From NCBI GenBank assembly GCA_964472855.1, contig CAYYMJ010000003.1, positions 33,836 through 97,835 of the forward strand: a stretch of 64,000 bases of DNA, written 5' to 3'. The position numbers were made by a program, and so were the translations under genes. The stretch comes from Tranquillimonas sp964472855. GTDB taxonomy: Bacteria; Pseudomonadota; Alphaproteobacteria; Rhodobacterales; Rhodobacteraceae. Numbering within the stretch: the stretch's first letter is position 1; every line of letters begins with the position of its first letter. Shown one piece after another: positions 24,268-32,385 of this stretch. The notes under the pieces are model-generated. The model saw nothing but the letters and a program-made list of their open reading frames with translations, searched no databases and was not told the origin of the DNA.

Positions 24268-25605
24268 CTAGATATCGAGATAGCTCTCCAGGCTGTCGTC
24301 CAGCGCATCCTTCCATTTGGTATGGTGCGGTGGTGCCTTGGTTCCGGTCATCGGGCTGACATAGCCGTTGTCGCGGAACGTCATGATGTTGCTTTTCTTG
24401 TGCTTCTTCCATTCGTAAAAGGCCTGACAGGCAGCCTTGACGTCGAAGCTGGGGTAATCGGTGTCGTCGATCAGCTCTTGCGTATAGTCGCCCTGATAAT
24501 CGATGCAGCCATAGTCATCGGCCAGCGCGGCCTCGGCATCCTTGCGGGCCTGCACATCGGCCTCGCGCGCCGCCAGATCGGGCACGGCGATACGGCCCAT
24601 GATGACGTCGCGCACATACCAGGCCTGCGCGTCGAACATGTTGAAGGTGAACCACTGGTCCTGCATGGCAAGGTAAAACAGGTCCGGATTGCGGTTCCAG
24701 ACCACGCCCTTGTACAAATCGTCCGACGCCAGCACGTTGGCCGTTTTCAGCCGCAAATCGTCGGGCAGGAACGGGAAGTGATGCTTGTAGCCGGTGCACA
24801 GGATGATCGCGTCGACCTGTCTGGATGAGCCGTCGGTGAAATGGGCCGTCTTGCCCGCGACACGCTCGAGCCGTGGCTTGACCTCCCAGTTGTCTGGCCA
24901 CGAATAGGGCATGGGCGCGGTGCGATAGCAGTTGGTGATGGATCTGGCGCCGTATTTCCAGCACTGCGACCCGATGTCCTCGGCCGAATAGGACGTGCCC
25001 ATGATCAGCAGGTCCTGGCCTTCGAATTCGCGGGCGTCGCGAAAGTCGTGGGCGTGCAGGATGCGGCCGTTGAAGCTGTCAAAGCCGGGATACTCGGGCA
25101 CGTTGGGAACCGAGAAATGCCCCGAGGCCACGATCACCTGATCGAAATGCTCGGTCGTCTCGCTGTCGCGGGCCTCGTCCCGTGCGGTCAGGGTAAAGCC
25201 GCCGCCTTCGGCGGCACGCACGTCGCGCACGATGGTGTCAAAGCGGATCTGGTCGCGCACCCCGGCCTTTTCGACCCGCCCCTTGATGTAATCCCACAGC
25301 ACAGCGCGCGGCGGGTACGAGGCGATGTTGCGGCCGAAATGTTCCTCGAAGGTATAGTCGGCAAACTCCAGCCCCTCTTTGGGGCCATTCGACCACAAAT
25401 AGCGATACATCGACCCGTGGCACTGGTTGCCATGCTCGTCGACACCGGTGCGCCAGGTGTAGTTCCACAGACCGCCCCAATCGCCCTGTTTCTCGAAACA
25501 CACGACCTGCGGCACGTCGGCGCCCTTGGCGGCGGCCGACTGGAAGGCCCGCAACTGTGCCAGCCCCGAAGGCCCGGCCCCGATGATCGCTACGCGTCGG
25601 CTCAT
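24268..25605 (-). CDS. tmm: Trimethylamine monooxygenase (bacterial flavin-containing monooxygenase)
   Basis: This 445-residue enzyme oxidises trimethylamine to TMAO with NADPH and oxygen. It has the FAD motif GAGPSG (9-14), the FMO fingerprint FNGRILHAHDF (178-188), the NADPH motif GTSYSA (203-208) and CTGYKHHFPFL. The SNGP segment (72-75) carries the Asn expected near the flavin. Length equals characterised marine Tmm proteins. The second ATG (25605) is preferred, with AGGAG 7 bp upstream. It lies immediately upstream of tmoXVW-tdm, so TMA oxidation, TMAO uptake and demethylation are encoded together. Confidence 0.92.
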   Translation of the reverse strand: MSRRVAIIGAGPSGLAQLRAFQSAAAKGADVPQVVCFEKQGDWGGLWNYTWRTGVDEHGNQCHGSMYRYLWSNGPKEGLEFADYTFEEHFGRNIASYPPRAVLWDYIKGRVEKAGVRDQIRFDTIVRDVRAAEGGGFTLTARDEARDSETTEHFDQVIVASGHFSVPNVPEYPGFDSFNGRILHAHDFRDAREFEGQDLLIMGTSYSAEDIGSQCWKYGARSITNCYRTAPMPYSWPDNWEVKPRLERVAGKTAHFTDGSSRQVDAIILCTGYKHHFPFLPDDLRLKTANVLASDDLYKGVVWNRNPDLFYLAMQDQWFTFNMFDAQAWYVRDVIMGRIAVPDLAAREADVQARKDAEAALADDYGCIDYQGDYTQELIDDTDYPSFDVKAACQAFYEWKKHKKSNIMTFRDNGYVSPMTGTKAPPHHTKWKDALDDSLESYLDI

Positions 25606-25666
25606 GGTCATTCTCCTTCAACGATCGGCGGGGCGGACAAGGTGGCCCCGTTTTGCACGCCCCGCG

Positions 25667-26266
25667 TCATCGGCGCGGTCCCACGATGTCGGGGCTCGAC
25701 CCGGACGCGGCCCAGTCGGGTTCGAACCCCAGAACCTCGGTTCCGGCGGGAATGGCGGGGTTGAACAGGCGGTTGTGGGCCAGCGTGGCGCGGTGAAGCG
25801 GATTGTGCGGCGCCAGTCGCCAGACCTTGCAGGCCAGGTCGAACCGCTGCGCGTAGGCTTCGAATACCAACGTCACACGCCCGGCGGCATGCAGTTGCGC
25901 CGCCCCGGCCGAGCCCGGCGGAAAGGTCGCCGTCAGGATATCCGAGAAATCGCGGTGCTTCTGGTAATAGCTGGCCGACAGGAACCGCAGCGCCGTTTCG
26001 CGCACCTGCGCGGGGTCGTTGGTCTTGCGGAACATATGCTCAAGCTCGGGCAGGTCGCTGTGACCGGGCACCTTGTTGAGGATGGTGATGACATGGCCCA
26101 TGGGCTGGGGCTGGCCCGGCAGCGTCACCGCCGGCGTCACCGCATCAGACGGGCGGCCATCGTGATCACGCAGCATCATCAGCCGGGCATGGCACTGCCA
26201 TTTCAGAAAGCCGTCGCGCAGCGGGTGGTGCGCATGGCTTGCGCCCAAGGTCGCCGCGACGCTCAT
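25667..26266 (-). CDS. Unrecognised 199-residue protein upstream of tmm
   Basis: I do not recognise this family. There is no signal peptide or membrane segment, so it is probably cytosolic. Notable parts are FLKWQCHARLMMLRDHDGRP near the N-terminus, and PELEHMFRKTNDPAQVRETALRFLSASYYQKHRDF, a helical, charged middle. Its ATG overlaps the nitrilase stop (ATGA) and tmm follows 61 bp later, so it is translated as part of the amine operon. Possible roles include a small enzyme subunit or chaperone for the operon's proteins; nothing in the sequence decides. Confidence 0.75.
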   Translation of the reverse strand: MSVAATLGASHAHHPLRDGFLKWQCHARLMMLRDHDGRPSDAVTPAVTLPGQPQPMGHVITILNKVPGHSDLPELEHMFRKTNDPAQVRETALRFLSASYYQKHRDFSDILTATFPPGSAGAAQLHAAGRVTLVFEAYAQRFDLACKVWRLAPHNPLHRATLAHNRLFNPAIPAGTEVLGFEPDWAASGSSPDIVGPRR

Positions 26267-27111
26267 GCCACGTCCCTTTGCGTGCCGTCCGCCGCCCGAT
26301 AGGCGCGGTCATGGTCCAGCGAGGGGATGCGGGCGCGCGCAGCGTCGGCATCGTCAAGGTCGATGCGCGCCTGCACCACGCCCGGCAGGTCGCCGCCGTC
26401 GGCAATGACATCGCCCCAGGGCCCGACGATCAGGCTGTGACCATAGCATTCACCGCCGCCGGGCACGGCGCCGACCGCGCAGGCACTGACCATGAAGGCG
26501 CCATTCTCGATGGCCCGCGCCCGGTTCAGAACATGCCAGTGCGCGGCACCGGTGGTCTTGGTAAAGGCCGCCGGGGCGGTCAGGATATTGGCGCCCGACT
26601 GTGCCAGCGCGCGGAACAGATGCGGAAACCGCAGGTCATAGCAGATGGTATGGCCGATCACCGCGTCGCCAGCCCGATGCGTGACCGCAACCCGCCCCGG
26701 GCTGACGGTGGCGCTTTCGCAATAGCTCTGGGATGCCGAAAGCCTGATGTCGAACAGGTGGATCTTGTCATAGCGCCCGGTGATGTTGCCCGATGGGTCG
26801 ATCATCAGGCCCCGGTTCAAAAGCTTGCCCTCGGGCCCCGGGACCGCGACCGACCCGACCATGACCGCCACGCCGTGGCCGGCGGCAAGGTCGCGCAGAG
26901 CGGCAACGACCGGATGGGCGTTTTCGGGCGCGGCCGGCGGAACCAGCCGCGCGCCATCGGACCGCAGGCCACCGCAATATTCGGGCAGGAACAGCATCTT
27001 TGCCCCCGCCTGAACGGCGGCCGTGGCCAATGGTATCGCCTCGCCGATCGCGGTTGCGAAATCGGGCATCGGCCTTGTCTGAAGGCAAGCGATATCCAGT
27101 AGCCGTGCCAT
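26263..27111 (-). CDS. Carbon-nitrogen hydrolase (nitrilase superfamily)
   Basis: This 282-residue hydrolase has the nitrilase catalytic triad: Glu44 (FLPEYCGG), Lys116 (RYDKIHLFD) and Cys157 (GHTICYDLRFP). The arrangement resembles the Nit1/Nit2 omega-amidase branch, which hydrolyses omega-amides such as alpha-ketoglutaramate. It overlaps both neighbours by ATGA junctions, inside the operon that includes glutamate-synthase-like subunits and a glutamine-synthetase-family ligase. A gamma-glutamylamide or keto-glutaramate-type substrate would fit, but this is inference. Confidence 0.88.
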   Translation of the reverse strand: MARLLDIACLQTRPMPDFATAIGEAIPLATAAVQAGAKMLFLPEYCGGLRSDGARLVPPAAPENAHPVVAALRDLAAGHGVAVMVGSVAVPGPEGKLLNRGLMIDPSGNITGRYDKIHLFDIRLSASQSYCESATVSPGRVAVTHRAGDAVIGHTICYDLRFPHLFRALAQSGANILTAPAAFTKTTGAAHWHVLNRARAIENGAFMVSACAVGAVPGGGECYGHSLIVGPWGDVIADGGDLPGVVQARIDLDDADAARARIPSLDHDRAYRAADGTQRDVA

Positions 27112-27524
27112 CAGAACTTCATGTAGGCCTTTCTGAGGGTCGCCAGCGGGTGCCTGTCGGACATCTGGAACTTGATCAGCAACTCGCGCGCGATCATGTC
27201 GCGGTCTTGCTGGTTGTCCGGCAAGGCGATGCTGTCGGGGATACGCACCCAGCCATTGTTGTTGCGATCGAAGACGGCGGGCCGGCTTTCTTCATAGCCC
27301 ATGTGAACGTCTTCCAGCCAATTCAGATCGTTCCAGCCCATGACCTCCATGTATTTGGCCAGGAAAGGCGTGATGCGCGCGTAATCGGGCACAAGGTTGA
27401 CGTCATAGCGATAGCCGATGTGCTGGCCGATTTCCTTTTCACGTTCCGACGCCAGCCCGTCGGCATCGTTGATGAACTGGTCGACATCCGTGATTTCAGA
27501 GCCGCGATACTGTTTTCCAGCCAT
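27111..27524 (-). CDS. Unrecognised acidic 137-residue protein in the mgs operon
   Basis: This protein has no signal peptide, no membrane span and no family I recognise. Its composition is acidic and aromatic in the middle (YMEVMGWNDLNWLEDVHMGY), with a basic C-terminal end (RHPLATLRKAYMKF). AAGGAGC lies 8 bp before the ATG. It starts 12 bp after the FMN glutamate-synthase-like gene and its stop overlaps the nitrilase start (ATGA), so it is co-translated with enzymes of glutamylamide metabolism. It could be a small subunit of the glutamate-synthase-like complex. Confidence 0.75.
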   Translation of the reverse strand: MAGKQYRGSEITDVDQFINDADGLASEREKEIGQHIGYRYDVNLVPDYARITPFLAKYMEVMGWNDLNWLEDVHMGYEESRPAVFDRNNNGWVRIPDSIALPDNQQDRDMIARELLIKFQMSDRHPLATLRKAYMKF

Positions 27525-27536
27525 GTCCAGTGCTCC

Positions 27537-28898
27537 TTACAGGTGGTGGTAGTCTTCGACGCCGACGGTATGGCTGGTGCCTGCCAACGGAACGCCGGCC
27601 ATGGCCGAGGCTTCCATCGTCAGGGCCGCCAGATCCTCGGGTTCGAGGCTGTGCAGATGCGTCTTGCCGCAGGCTCGGGCGAAAAGCTGGGCCTCGATCG
27701 TCAGCGTGTGCAGGAAGTTATAGACCCGCTCGGCCGCTTCGTCGGGGTCAAGCCGCGCGCGCAGCACCGGGTCCTGCGTTGCCACGCCGACCGGGCAGCG
27801 CCCGGTGTGGCAGTTATAGCAATGGCCCGGTTCGGCCCCGATTTCTTCGGGATAGTTGGCCTCGGGGATGTCCTTGTTGCAGTTCAGCGCCATCATCATC
27901 GAATGGCCCAGCGCGATGGCGTCGGCCCCAAGCGCGATCGCCTTGGCCACGTCGGCGCCGTTGCGGATACCGCCGGCATAGACAAGGCTGACTTCGCCGC
28001 GCTTGCCCAGGTCGTCGATGGCCTTGCGGGCCTGACGAATGGCCGCCATGCCGGGAACGCCGGTTTCTTCGGTGGCAAGGTGCGGACCGGCGCCGGTCGA
28101 CCCTTCCATCCCGTCGATATAGATCGAGTCGGGATCGCATTTCACCGCCATGCGCACATCGTCATAGACCCGCGCCGCGCCCAGTTTCAGCTGAATCGGG
28201 ATCTGCCAGTCGGTGGCCTCGCGGATCTCCTGGATCTTCAGCGCCAGATCGTCGGGGCCCAGCCAGTCGGGGTGACGGGCCGGCGACCGCTGGTCGATGC
28301 CGGCGGGCAGACTGCGCATCTCGGCAACCTGGTCGGTGACCTTCTGGCCCATCAGGTGCCCGCCAAGCCCGACCTTGCAGCCCTGACCGATGAAAAACTC
28401 GCAACCGTCAGCCAGCACCAGGTGGTTGGGGTTGAAGCCATAGCGCGACTGGATGCACTGATAGAACCATTTCGAGCTGAAGCGACGTTCGTCCGGGATC
28501 ATGCCGCCTTCGCCCGAACAGGTGGCGGTGCCGGCCATGGTGGCGCCACGGGCCAGCGCGGTCTTGGCCTCGTAGCTGAGCGCGCCAAAGCTCATGCCGG
28601 TGACATAGACCGGGATGTCCAGTTCCAGCGGGCGCTTGGCCCGGGGGCCGATCACGGTCTTGGTTTCGCATTTCTCGCGATAACCCTCGATGACAAAGCG
28701 GGTCAGCGTGCCGGGCAGGAACGTCAGATCGTCCCAGTGCGGGATTTTCTTGAACAGCGAAAAGCCACGCATCCGGTAACGGCCAAGTTCAGACTTGATA
28801 TGGATGTCGTCGATGACGCGGGGCGGGAAAATGAAGCTGTCGCCGATGCGGTTCACATCGCGGTCCAGCGGTTTCTTGATTGGGCTTCCGTCAGCCAT
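27537..28898 (-). CDS. mgsC: N-methylglutamate synthase-like subunit C (FMN glutamate synthase domain)
   Basis: This 453-residue protein is the FMN-binding glutamate-synthase domain as a separate chain. It has a TIM-barrel FMN core (YVTGMSFGALSYEAKTALA, GEGGMIPDERR), a DGMEGSTGAGP-like IDGMEGSTGAGPH motif, and the cysteine cluster CYNCHTGRCPVGVAT that binds 3Fe-4S in glutamate synthase. In the N-methylglutamate pathway MgsC makes NMG with MgsA and MgsB; the alternative is the paralogous GlxD of rhizobia. AAGGAG precedes the ATG. The order A-B-C with gmaS and mgd genes in the window favours Mgs. Confidence 0.75.
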   Translation of the reverse strand: MADGSPIKKPLDRDVNRIGDSFIFPPRVIDDIHIKSELGRYRMRGFSLFKKIPHWDDLTFLPGTLTRFVIEGYREKCETKTVIGPRAKRPLELDIPVYVTGMSFGALSYEAKTALARGATMAGTATCSGEGGMIPDERRFSSKWFYQCIQSRYGFNPNHLVLADGCEFFIGQGCKVGLGGHLMGQKVTDQVAEMRSLPAGIDQRSPARHPDWLGPDDLALKIQEIREATDWQIPIQLKLGAARVYDDVRMAVKCDPDSIYIDGMEGSTGAGPHLATEETGVPGMAAIRQARKAIDDLGKRGEVSLVYAGGIRNGADVAKAIALGADAIALGHSMMMALNCNKDIPEANYPEEIGAEPGHCYNCHTGRCPVGVATQDPVLRARLDPDEAAERVYNFLHTLTIEAQLFARACGKTHLHSLEPEDLAALTMEASAMAGVPLAGTSHTVGVEDYHHL

Positions 28899-28935
28899 GT
28901 CGTTCTCCTTGCGGGGATGAGTGAAACCACCCCTC

Positions 28936-28966
28936 CTGCGCGTGCGCAGAACGGGCGTTCGCGCCC
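28936..28966 (-). other. Tandem hairpins between mgsB and mgsC
   Basis: Two small hairpins lie in the 70 bp between the genes: CTGCGC-GT-GCGCAG (28936-28949) and GGGCG-TTCG-CGCCC (28953-28966). Neither has a T-run, so they look like mRNA processing or stability elements rather than terminators. Confidence 0.45.
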
Positions 28967-28968
28967 AT

Positions 28969-29838
28969 CTAGAGGATCAGCTTCTTCTCAGAAGGCTCGA
29001 GATTGTCGTAGTTCCACAGCTGCTTGCCGGCGACGATCTTGGTGAAGTGATCGACACCCTTGTCCGGCATCATGCCGTATTGCGTCAGCTTGCGGGTCAG
29101 CCAGTCCTTGTCGCGCTGGGTCATCTCGGCCTTGACCGCGTCGACACCGCAGGACTTGATGCTGCCGCCCACGAAGATCGTGCCGTCATACATCGAATCG
29201 CCAAGGTTCTTGCCGGCATTGCCGCATACGACCATCCGGCCGCGCTGCATCATGAAGCCCGACAAGGCGCCGGTGTCGCCGCCAACCAGGATCGTGCCGC
29301 CCTTCATGTCGATCCCGGTCCGGGACCCGACCGAGCCACGGCAGACCAGGTCGCCACCGCGCAGTGCCGCGCCAAAGGTCGACCCGGCGTTCTTTTCGAT
29401 GACGATCGTTCCGGCCATCATGTTTTCGCCGCACGACCAGCCGACCCGGCCGGTGATGCGCACGTTGGGGCCGTCGATCAGCCCGACCGCGAAATAGCCG
29501 GTCGAGCCTTCGATGATCAGGTTCAGCCGGTTCAGAATGCCGACGCCCAGCGAATGCATGCCGCGCGGGTTCTGCAGAACGATGGTGCCGAAGCCTTCGT
29601 TCATCAGGTCGCGGATCGAGGCGTTGACCTCGGTCGTGGTCTTGCCGTCGCAGTCCAGTTCGGTCCGCTTGTTATAGTCGACCGTGGGCGCCCACGGGTA
29701 GGTGAACCGCTCTTCCGCGTCGCGGTCGAACTCGACATACAGCGACTTGCCGGTCAGCTGTTCGGTGCGCATGCCAAGCGCGGTCACGCGCTCTTCCTGC
29801 GACATCGCCTTGAGATCGGCGTCGCTCACGCTTGCCAT
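28969..29838 (-). CDS. mgsB: N-methylglutamate synthase-like subunit B (GXGXG domain)
   Basis: This 289-residue protein is a right-handed beta-helix of the glutamate synthase GXGXG type. Repeated glycine-rich turns are visible: YDGTIFVGGSIKSCG, MQRGRMVVCGNAGKNLGDS, MKGGTILVGGDTGALSG, LRGGDLVCRGSVGSR. In glutamate synthases this domain is structural and links the amidotransferase and FMN domains. The ATG at 29838 overlaps the end of the amidotransferase gene by 13 bp. As MgsB it would be the scaffold of the NMG synthase complex; GlxC is the alternative name. Confidence 0.78.
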   Translation of the reverse strand: MASVSDADLKAMSQEERVTALGMRTEQLTGKSLYVEFDRDAEERFTYPWAPTVDYNKRTELDCDGKTTTEVNASIRDLMNEGFGTIVLQNPRGMHSLGVGILNRLNLIIEGSTGYFAVGLIDGPNVRITGRVGWSCGENMMAGTIVIEKNAGSTFGAALRGGDLVCRGSVGSRTGIDMKGGTILVGGDTGALSGFMMQRGRMVVCGNAGKNLGDSMYDGTIFVGGSIKSCGVDAVKAEMTQRDKDWLTRKLTQYGMMPDKGVDHFTKIVAGKQLWNYDNLEPSEKKLIL

Positions 29839-30761
29839 ACACGGACCTCCTCATCATACGGGTCATAAGTGTCGATTTCTTCGGGAAGGATCGCCCGGAT
29901 CGCCACTTCTTCCGAAGCCATCGCGATCAGGTCGTCGCTTTCGTAAAGCACCAGCGGTTTGGCCGCCATCGTGTCCTTGGCCATGCCCAGCTGGTCCTTG
30001 GTGCAGACCAGATAGGTGAACACGCCGTCGATTTCCTCGATCGAGCGGCGCAGGCTGTCTTCAAGGCTGACACCGTTGGCCAGATTGTGGGCGGTGTAGA
30101 CCGCCAGCAGTTCACTGTCGCAATCCGACTGGAACCGGTGGCCCTTGCGCTCCATCTGTCGGCGCATGGTCCAGTAATTGGTGATCTGCCCGTTATGGAC
30201 CACCGAAATGTCGTTATAGGGGAAGGCCCAGTAGGGGTGAGCCGACTTGATGTCGACATCGGATTCGGTGGCCATGCGGGTGTGGCCGATGCCGTGGGTG
30301 CCGTTAAAGTCGTTCAGGCCATAGTCGCCCGCGACATCGGCCGCATCGCCAAGGTCCTTGATCAGCTCCAGCCCCGAGCCCATCGACAGAATCTCGGTCT
30401 GGCCGTCTTCCTCGATATGGGCGGCCATGGCGCCGGTGTCGCCGTCGTGGCGGATGACATAGCGCAGCGCATGTTCCTGCGGCGCGTCCTTCGATTTCAC
30501 CTCCGCGCCATGCTCGGCGAGGATGGCGTCGACCCGCGCCACGCGGTCGGCCATCAGCCGCGACGCGCCATGCCCGATGGCGCGGTCCTCGGCCTCGGCG
30601 ACCTTGATGCGCATGACATAGTCTTCGGCGTTTCCTTCGCTATACAGCGCGTAGCCGGTCGAATCCGGCCCCCGATGCTTCAGCGCCTGCAACATCGCGG
30701 TCATCTCGCCGCCGACGTTCGCGCTTTTGCCTTTGTGAATTATTCCAGCGATTCCGCACAT
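29826..30761 (-). CDS. mgsA: N-methylglutamate synthase-like subunit A (class II glutamine amidotransferase)
   Basis: This 311-residue class II amidotransferase starts MCGIAGII, giving the N-terminal Cys2 nucleophile after Met removal. Conserved blocks are LKHRGPDSTGYALYS, IGHTRMATESDVD, SAHPYWAF, VVHNGQITNYW and SDCDSELLAVY. It would bind a gamma-glutamyl donor and hand on the amine. AGGAGG is 11 bp upstream. Residues about 70-150 contain an insertion relative to the minimal domain. Adjacent mgsB and mgsC identify a split glutamate-synthase-like enzyme; MgsA is favoured by the methylamine context, GlxB is possible. Confidence 0.78.
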   Translation of the reverse strand: MCGIAGIIHKGKSANVGGEMTAMLQALKHRGPDSTGYALYSEGNAEDYVMRIKVAEAEDRAIGHGASRLMADRVARVDAILAEHGAEVKSKDAPQEHALRYVIRHDGDTGAMAAHIEEDGQTEILSMGSGLELIKDLGDAADVAGDYGLNDFNGTHGIGHTRMATESDVDIKSAHPYWAFPYNDISVVHNGQITNYWTMRRQMERKGHRFQSDCDSELLAVYTAHNLANGVSLEDSLRRSIEEIDGVFTYLVCTKDQLGMAKDTMAAKPLVLYESDDLIAMASEEVAIRAILPEEIDTYDPYDEEVRVWQA

Positions 30762-30783
30762 TTGGCAGAGCCTCCTTTCGCAG

Positions 30784-30805
30784 GATGGGTGCTGTTGCAC
30801 CCATC
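30784..30805 (-). other. Intercistronic hairpin upstream of mgsA
   Basis: A perfect 9-bp stem, GATGGGTGC / GCACCCATC with a 4-base loop, lies between the GS-family gene and the mgsA ribosome site. There is no T-run. It resembles the hairpins between mgsB and mgsC and may adjust relative expression within the operon. Confidence 0.5.
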
Positions 30806-30853
30806 TCCGTTAACCAGATGCCGTCGGGACGGCGGGCGACGATCACCCGTGCG

Positions 30854-32329
30854 TCACGGCAGGCATTCCATGTAGGTGTCGTTGTCCCAGTCGGTCACGG
30901 TGGACATGAAGCGGGCATATTCGTCGCGCTTGTATTCTTCATACAGACGATACATCTCGCCCGGCATGCCGCGCTTTACCACCTCGTCGGCGGCCAGATG
31001 GTCCAGCGCCTCGCCCAGCGACATCGGCAGTTTCTTGACCTGCTTGCCGGCCTTGATCGCGTCGTAGATGTTGCGCTCTTCCGGCTCGCCCGGGTCGAGC
31101 TTGTTGTCGATACCGTCGTCCATGGCCGCCAGCAGGGTCGAGCCCATGATGTAGGGGTTCACCATCGAGTCGACCGAGCGGTATTCGAACCGACCGGGCG
31201 CCGAAACGCGCAGGCCGGTGGTGCGGTTCTGGAACCCCCAGTCGGCAAAGACCGGCGCCCAGAAACCGGTGTCCCACAGCCGGCGATACGAGTTGACGGT
31301 GGAACAGCCGACCGAGGTCAGCGCCTGCAGGTGCTGAACCACGCCGCCGATCGCTTCCAGCCCGTCCTTGCCCGGCATCTGCGGGTCGTCGTCATCGGGC
31401 ATGAAGGTGTTCTCGCCACCGCGAACATACATGTAGTTGTCGCGCATCCCCGGCAGGCTGTCGGGGTCGTTGCCGCAGCGGACGAATTCGTCCGCGCCGC
31501 CGCGCCACAGCGACATGTTGTGGTGACAGCCCGACGCCGACACGCCCATGAAGGGCTTGGTCATGAAGCAGGCGAAAATGCCGTTTTCCCGGGCCACCTG
31601 CGCGCAGATCTGGCGGTAGGTGGTCAGACGGTCGGCGTTGCGCAGCACGTCGTCGAACATCCAGTTCAGCTCCAGCTGGCCGGGCGCGTCTTCGTGATCG
31701 CCCTGGATCATGTCCAGACCCATCTGGCGGGCATATCTGATCACCTGCATCGACACCGGGCGCAGCGATTCAAACTGGTCGATGTGATAGCAGTAGGGCT
31801 TGGAATAGCCCGGCCCCGGCTTGCCGTTTTCGTCGAACTTCAGCCACATCATCTCGGGCTCGGTGCCGATGCGCAGACGGCGGCCGTGCTTTTTCTCGAA
31901 CTCTTCGTGCATCCGGCGCAGGTTGCCGCGCCCGTCCGATGTCAGATAGCCGCCGGGATTTTCCCGCTCTTCGCGGTTGCGGAACAGGGTCGAATACATC
32001 CGGCCGATCTGCGGCGCCCAGGGCAGCTGCATGAAGGTTTCCGGCTCGGGGATACCAACCAGCTCGGCCGCTTCGGGGCCGTACCCCAGATAGTTGCCGG
32101 CCCGGTCGGTGAACAGGTTGACGGTGGCGCCGTAAACCAGCTGAAAGCCCTTCTTGGCGATGCTCTCCCAATGGTCGGACGGGATACCCTTGCCCATGAT
32201 CTTGCCGGTGACCGACACGAACTGCAGATAGAGATACTCGATCCCCATCCGGTCGATCATCTCGCGGACTTGCTTGATTTTCTCGTCGCGTCCCGGCGCC
32301 TCTACGAAACGTTCAAGATCGGTGGCCAA
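30854..32329 (-). CDS. Second glutamine-synthetase-family ligase
   Basis: This 491-residue protein is a diverged member of the glutamine synthetase family. It has RIGTEPEMMW (metal-binding Glu residues), QGDHEDAPGQLELNW, ASGCHHNMSLW, STVNSYRRLW and RFEYRSVDSMVNPY. It is longer than the gmaS product (435 residues) and lacks that protein's NAPATRSGATWSP loop, so the amine acceptor probably differs. Start is a TTG at 32329 with GGGAG 8 bp before it; the ATG overlapping it is out of frame. It lies between a DAO flavoprotein gene and mgsABC. It may form a gamma-glutamylamide of another amine; the substrate is unknown. Confidence 0.82.
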   Translation of the reverse strand: MATDLERFVEAPGRDEKIKQVREMIDRMGIEYLYLQFVSVTGKIMGKGIPSDHWESIAKKGFQLVYGATVNLFTDRAGNYLGYGPEAAELVGIPEPETFMQLPWAPQIGRMYSTLFRNREERENPGGYLTSDGRGNLRRMHEEFEKKHGRRLRIGTEPEMMWLKFDENGKPGPGYSKPYCYHIDQFESLRPVSMQVIRYARQMGLDMIQGDHEDAPGQLELNWMFDDVLRNADRLTTYRQICAQVARENGIFACFMTKPFMGVSASGCHHNMSLWRGGADEFVRCGNDPDSLPGMRDNYMYVRGGENTFMPDDDDPQMPGKDGLEAIGGVVQHLQALTSVGCSTVNSYRRLWDTGFWAPVFADWGFQNRTTGLRVSAPGRFEYRSVDSMVNPYIMGSTLLAAMDDGIDNKLDPGEPEERNIYDAIKAGKQVKKLPMSLGEALDHLAADEVVKRGMPGEMYRLYEEYKRDEYARFMSTVTDWDNDTYMECLP

Positions 32330-32385
32330 TGGTCATACTCCCTTTGGATTCGGGGTCTTGCGGCCCCTTTTTCGGATGTCTTGGA

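Noticed and set aside
27000..29045. A 681-codon plus-strand frame
   Set aside because: It lies opposite mgsC and the 137-residue gene, both of which have clear families or ribosome sites and overlaps.
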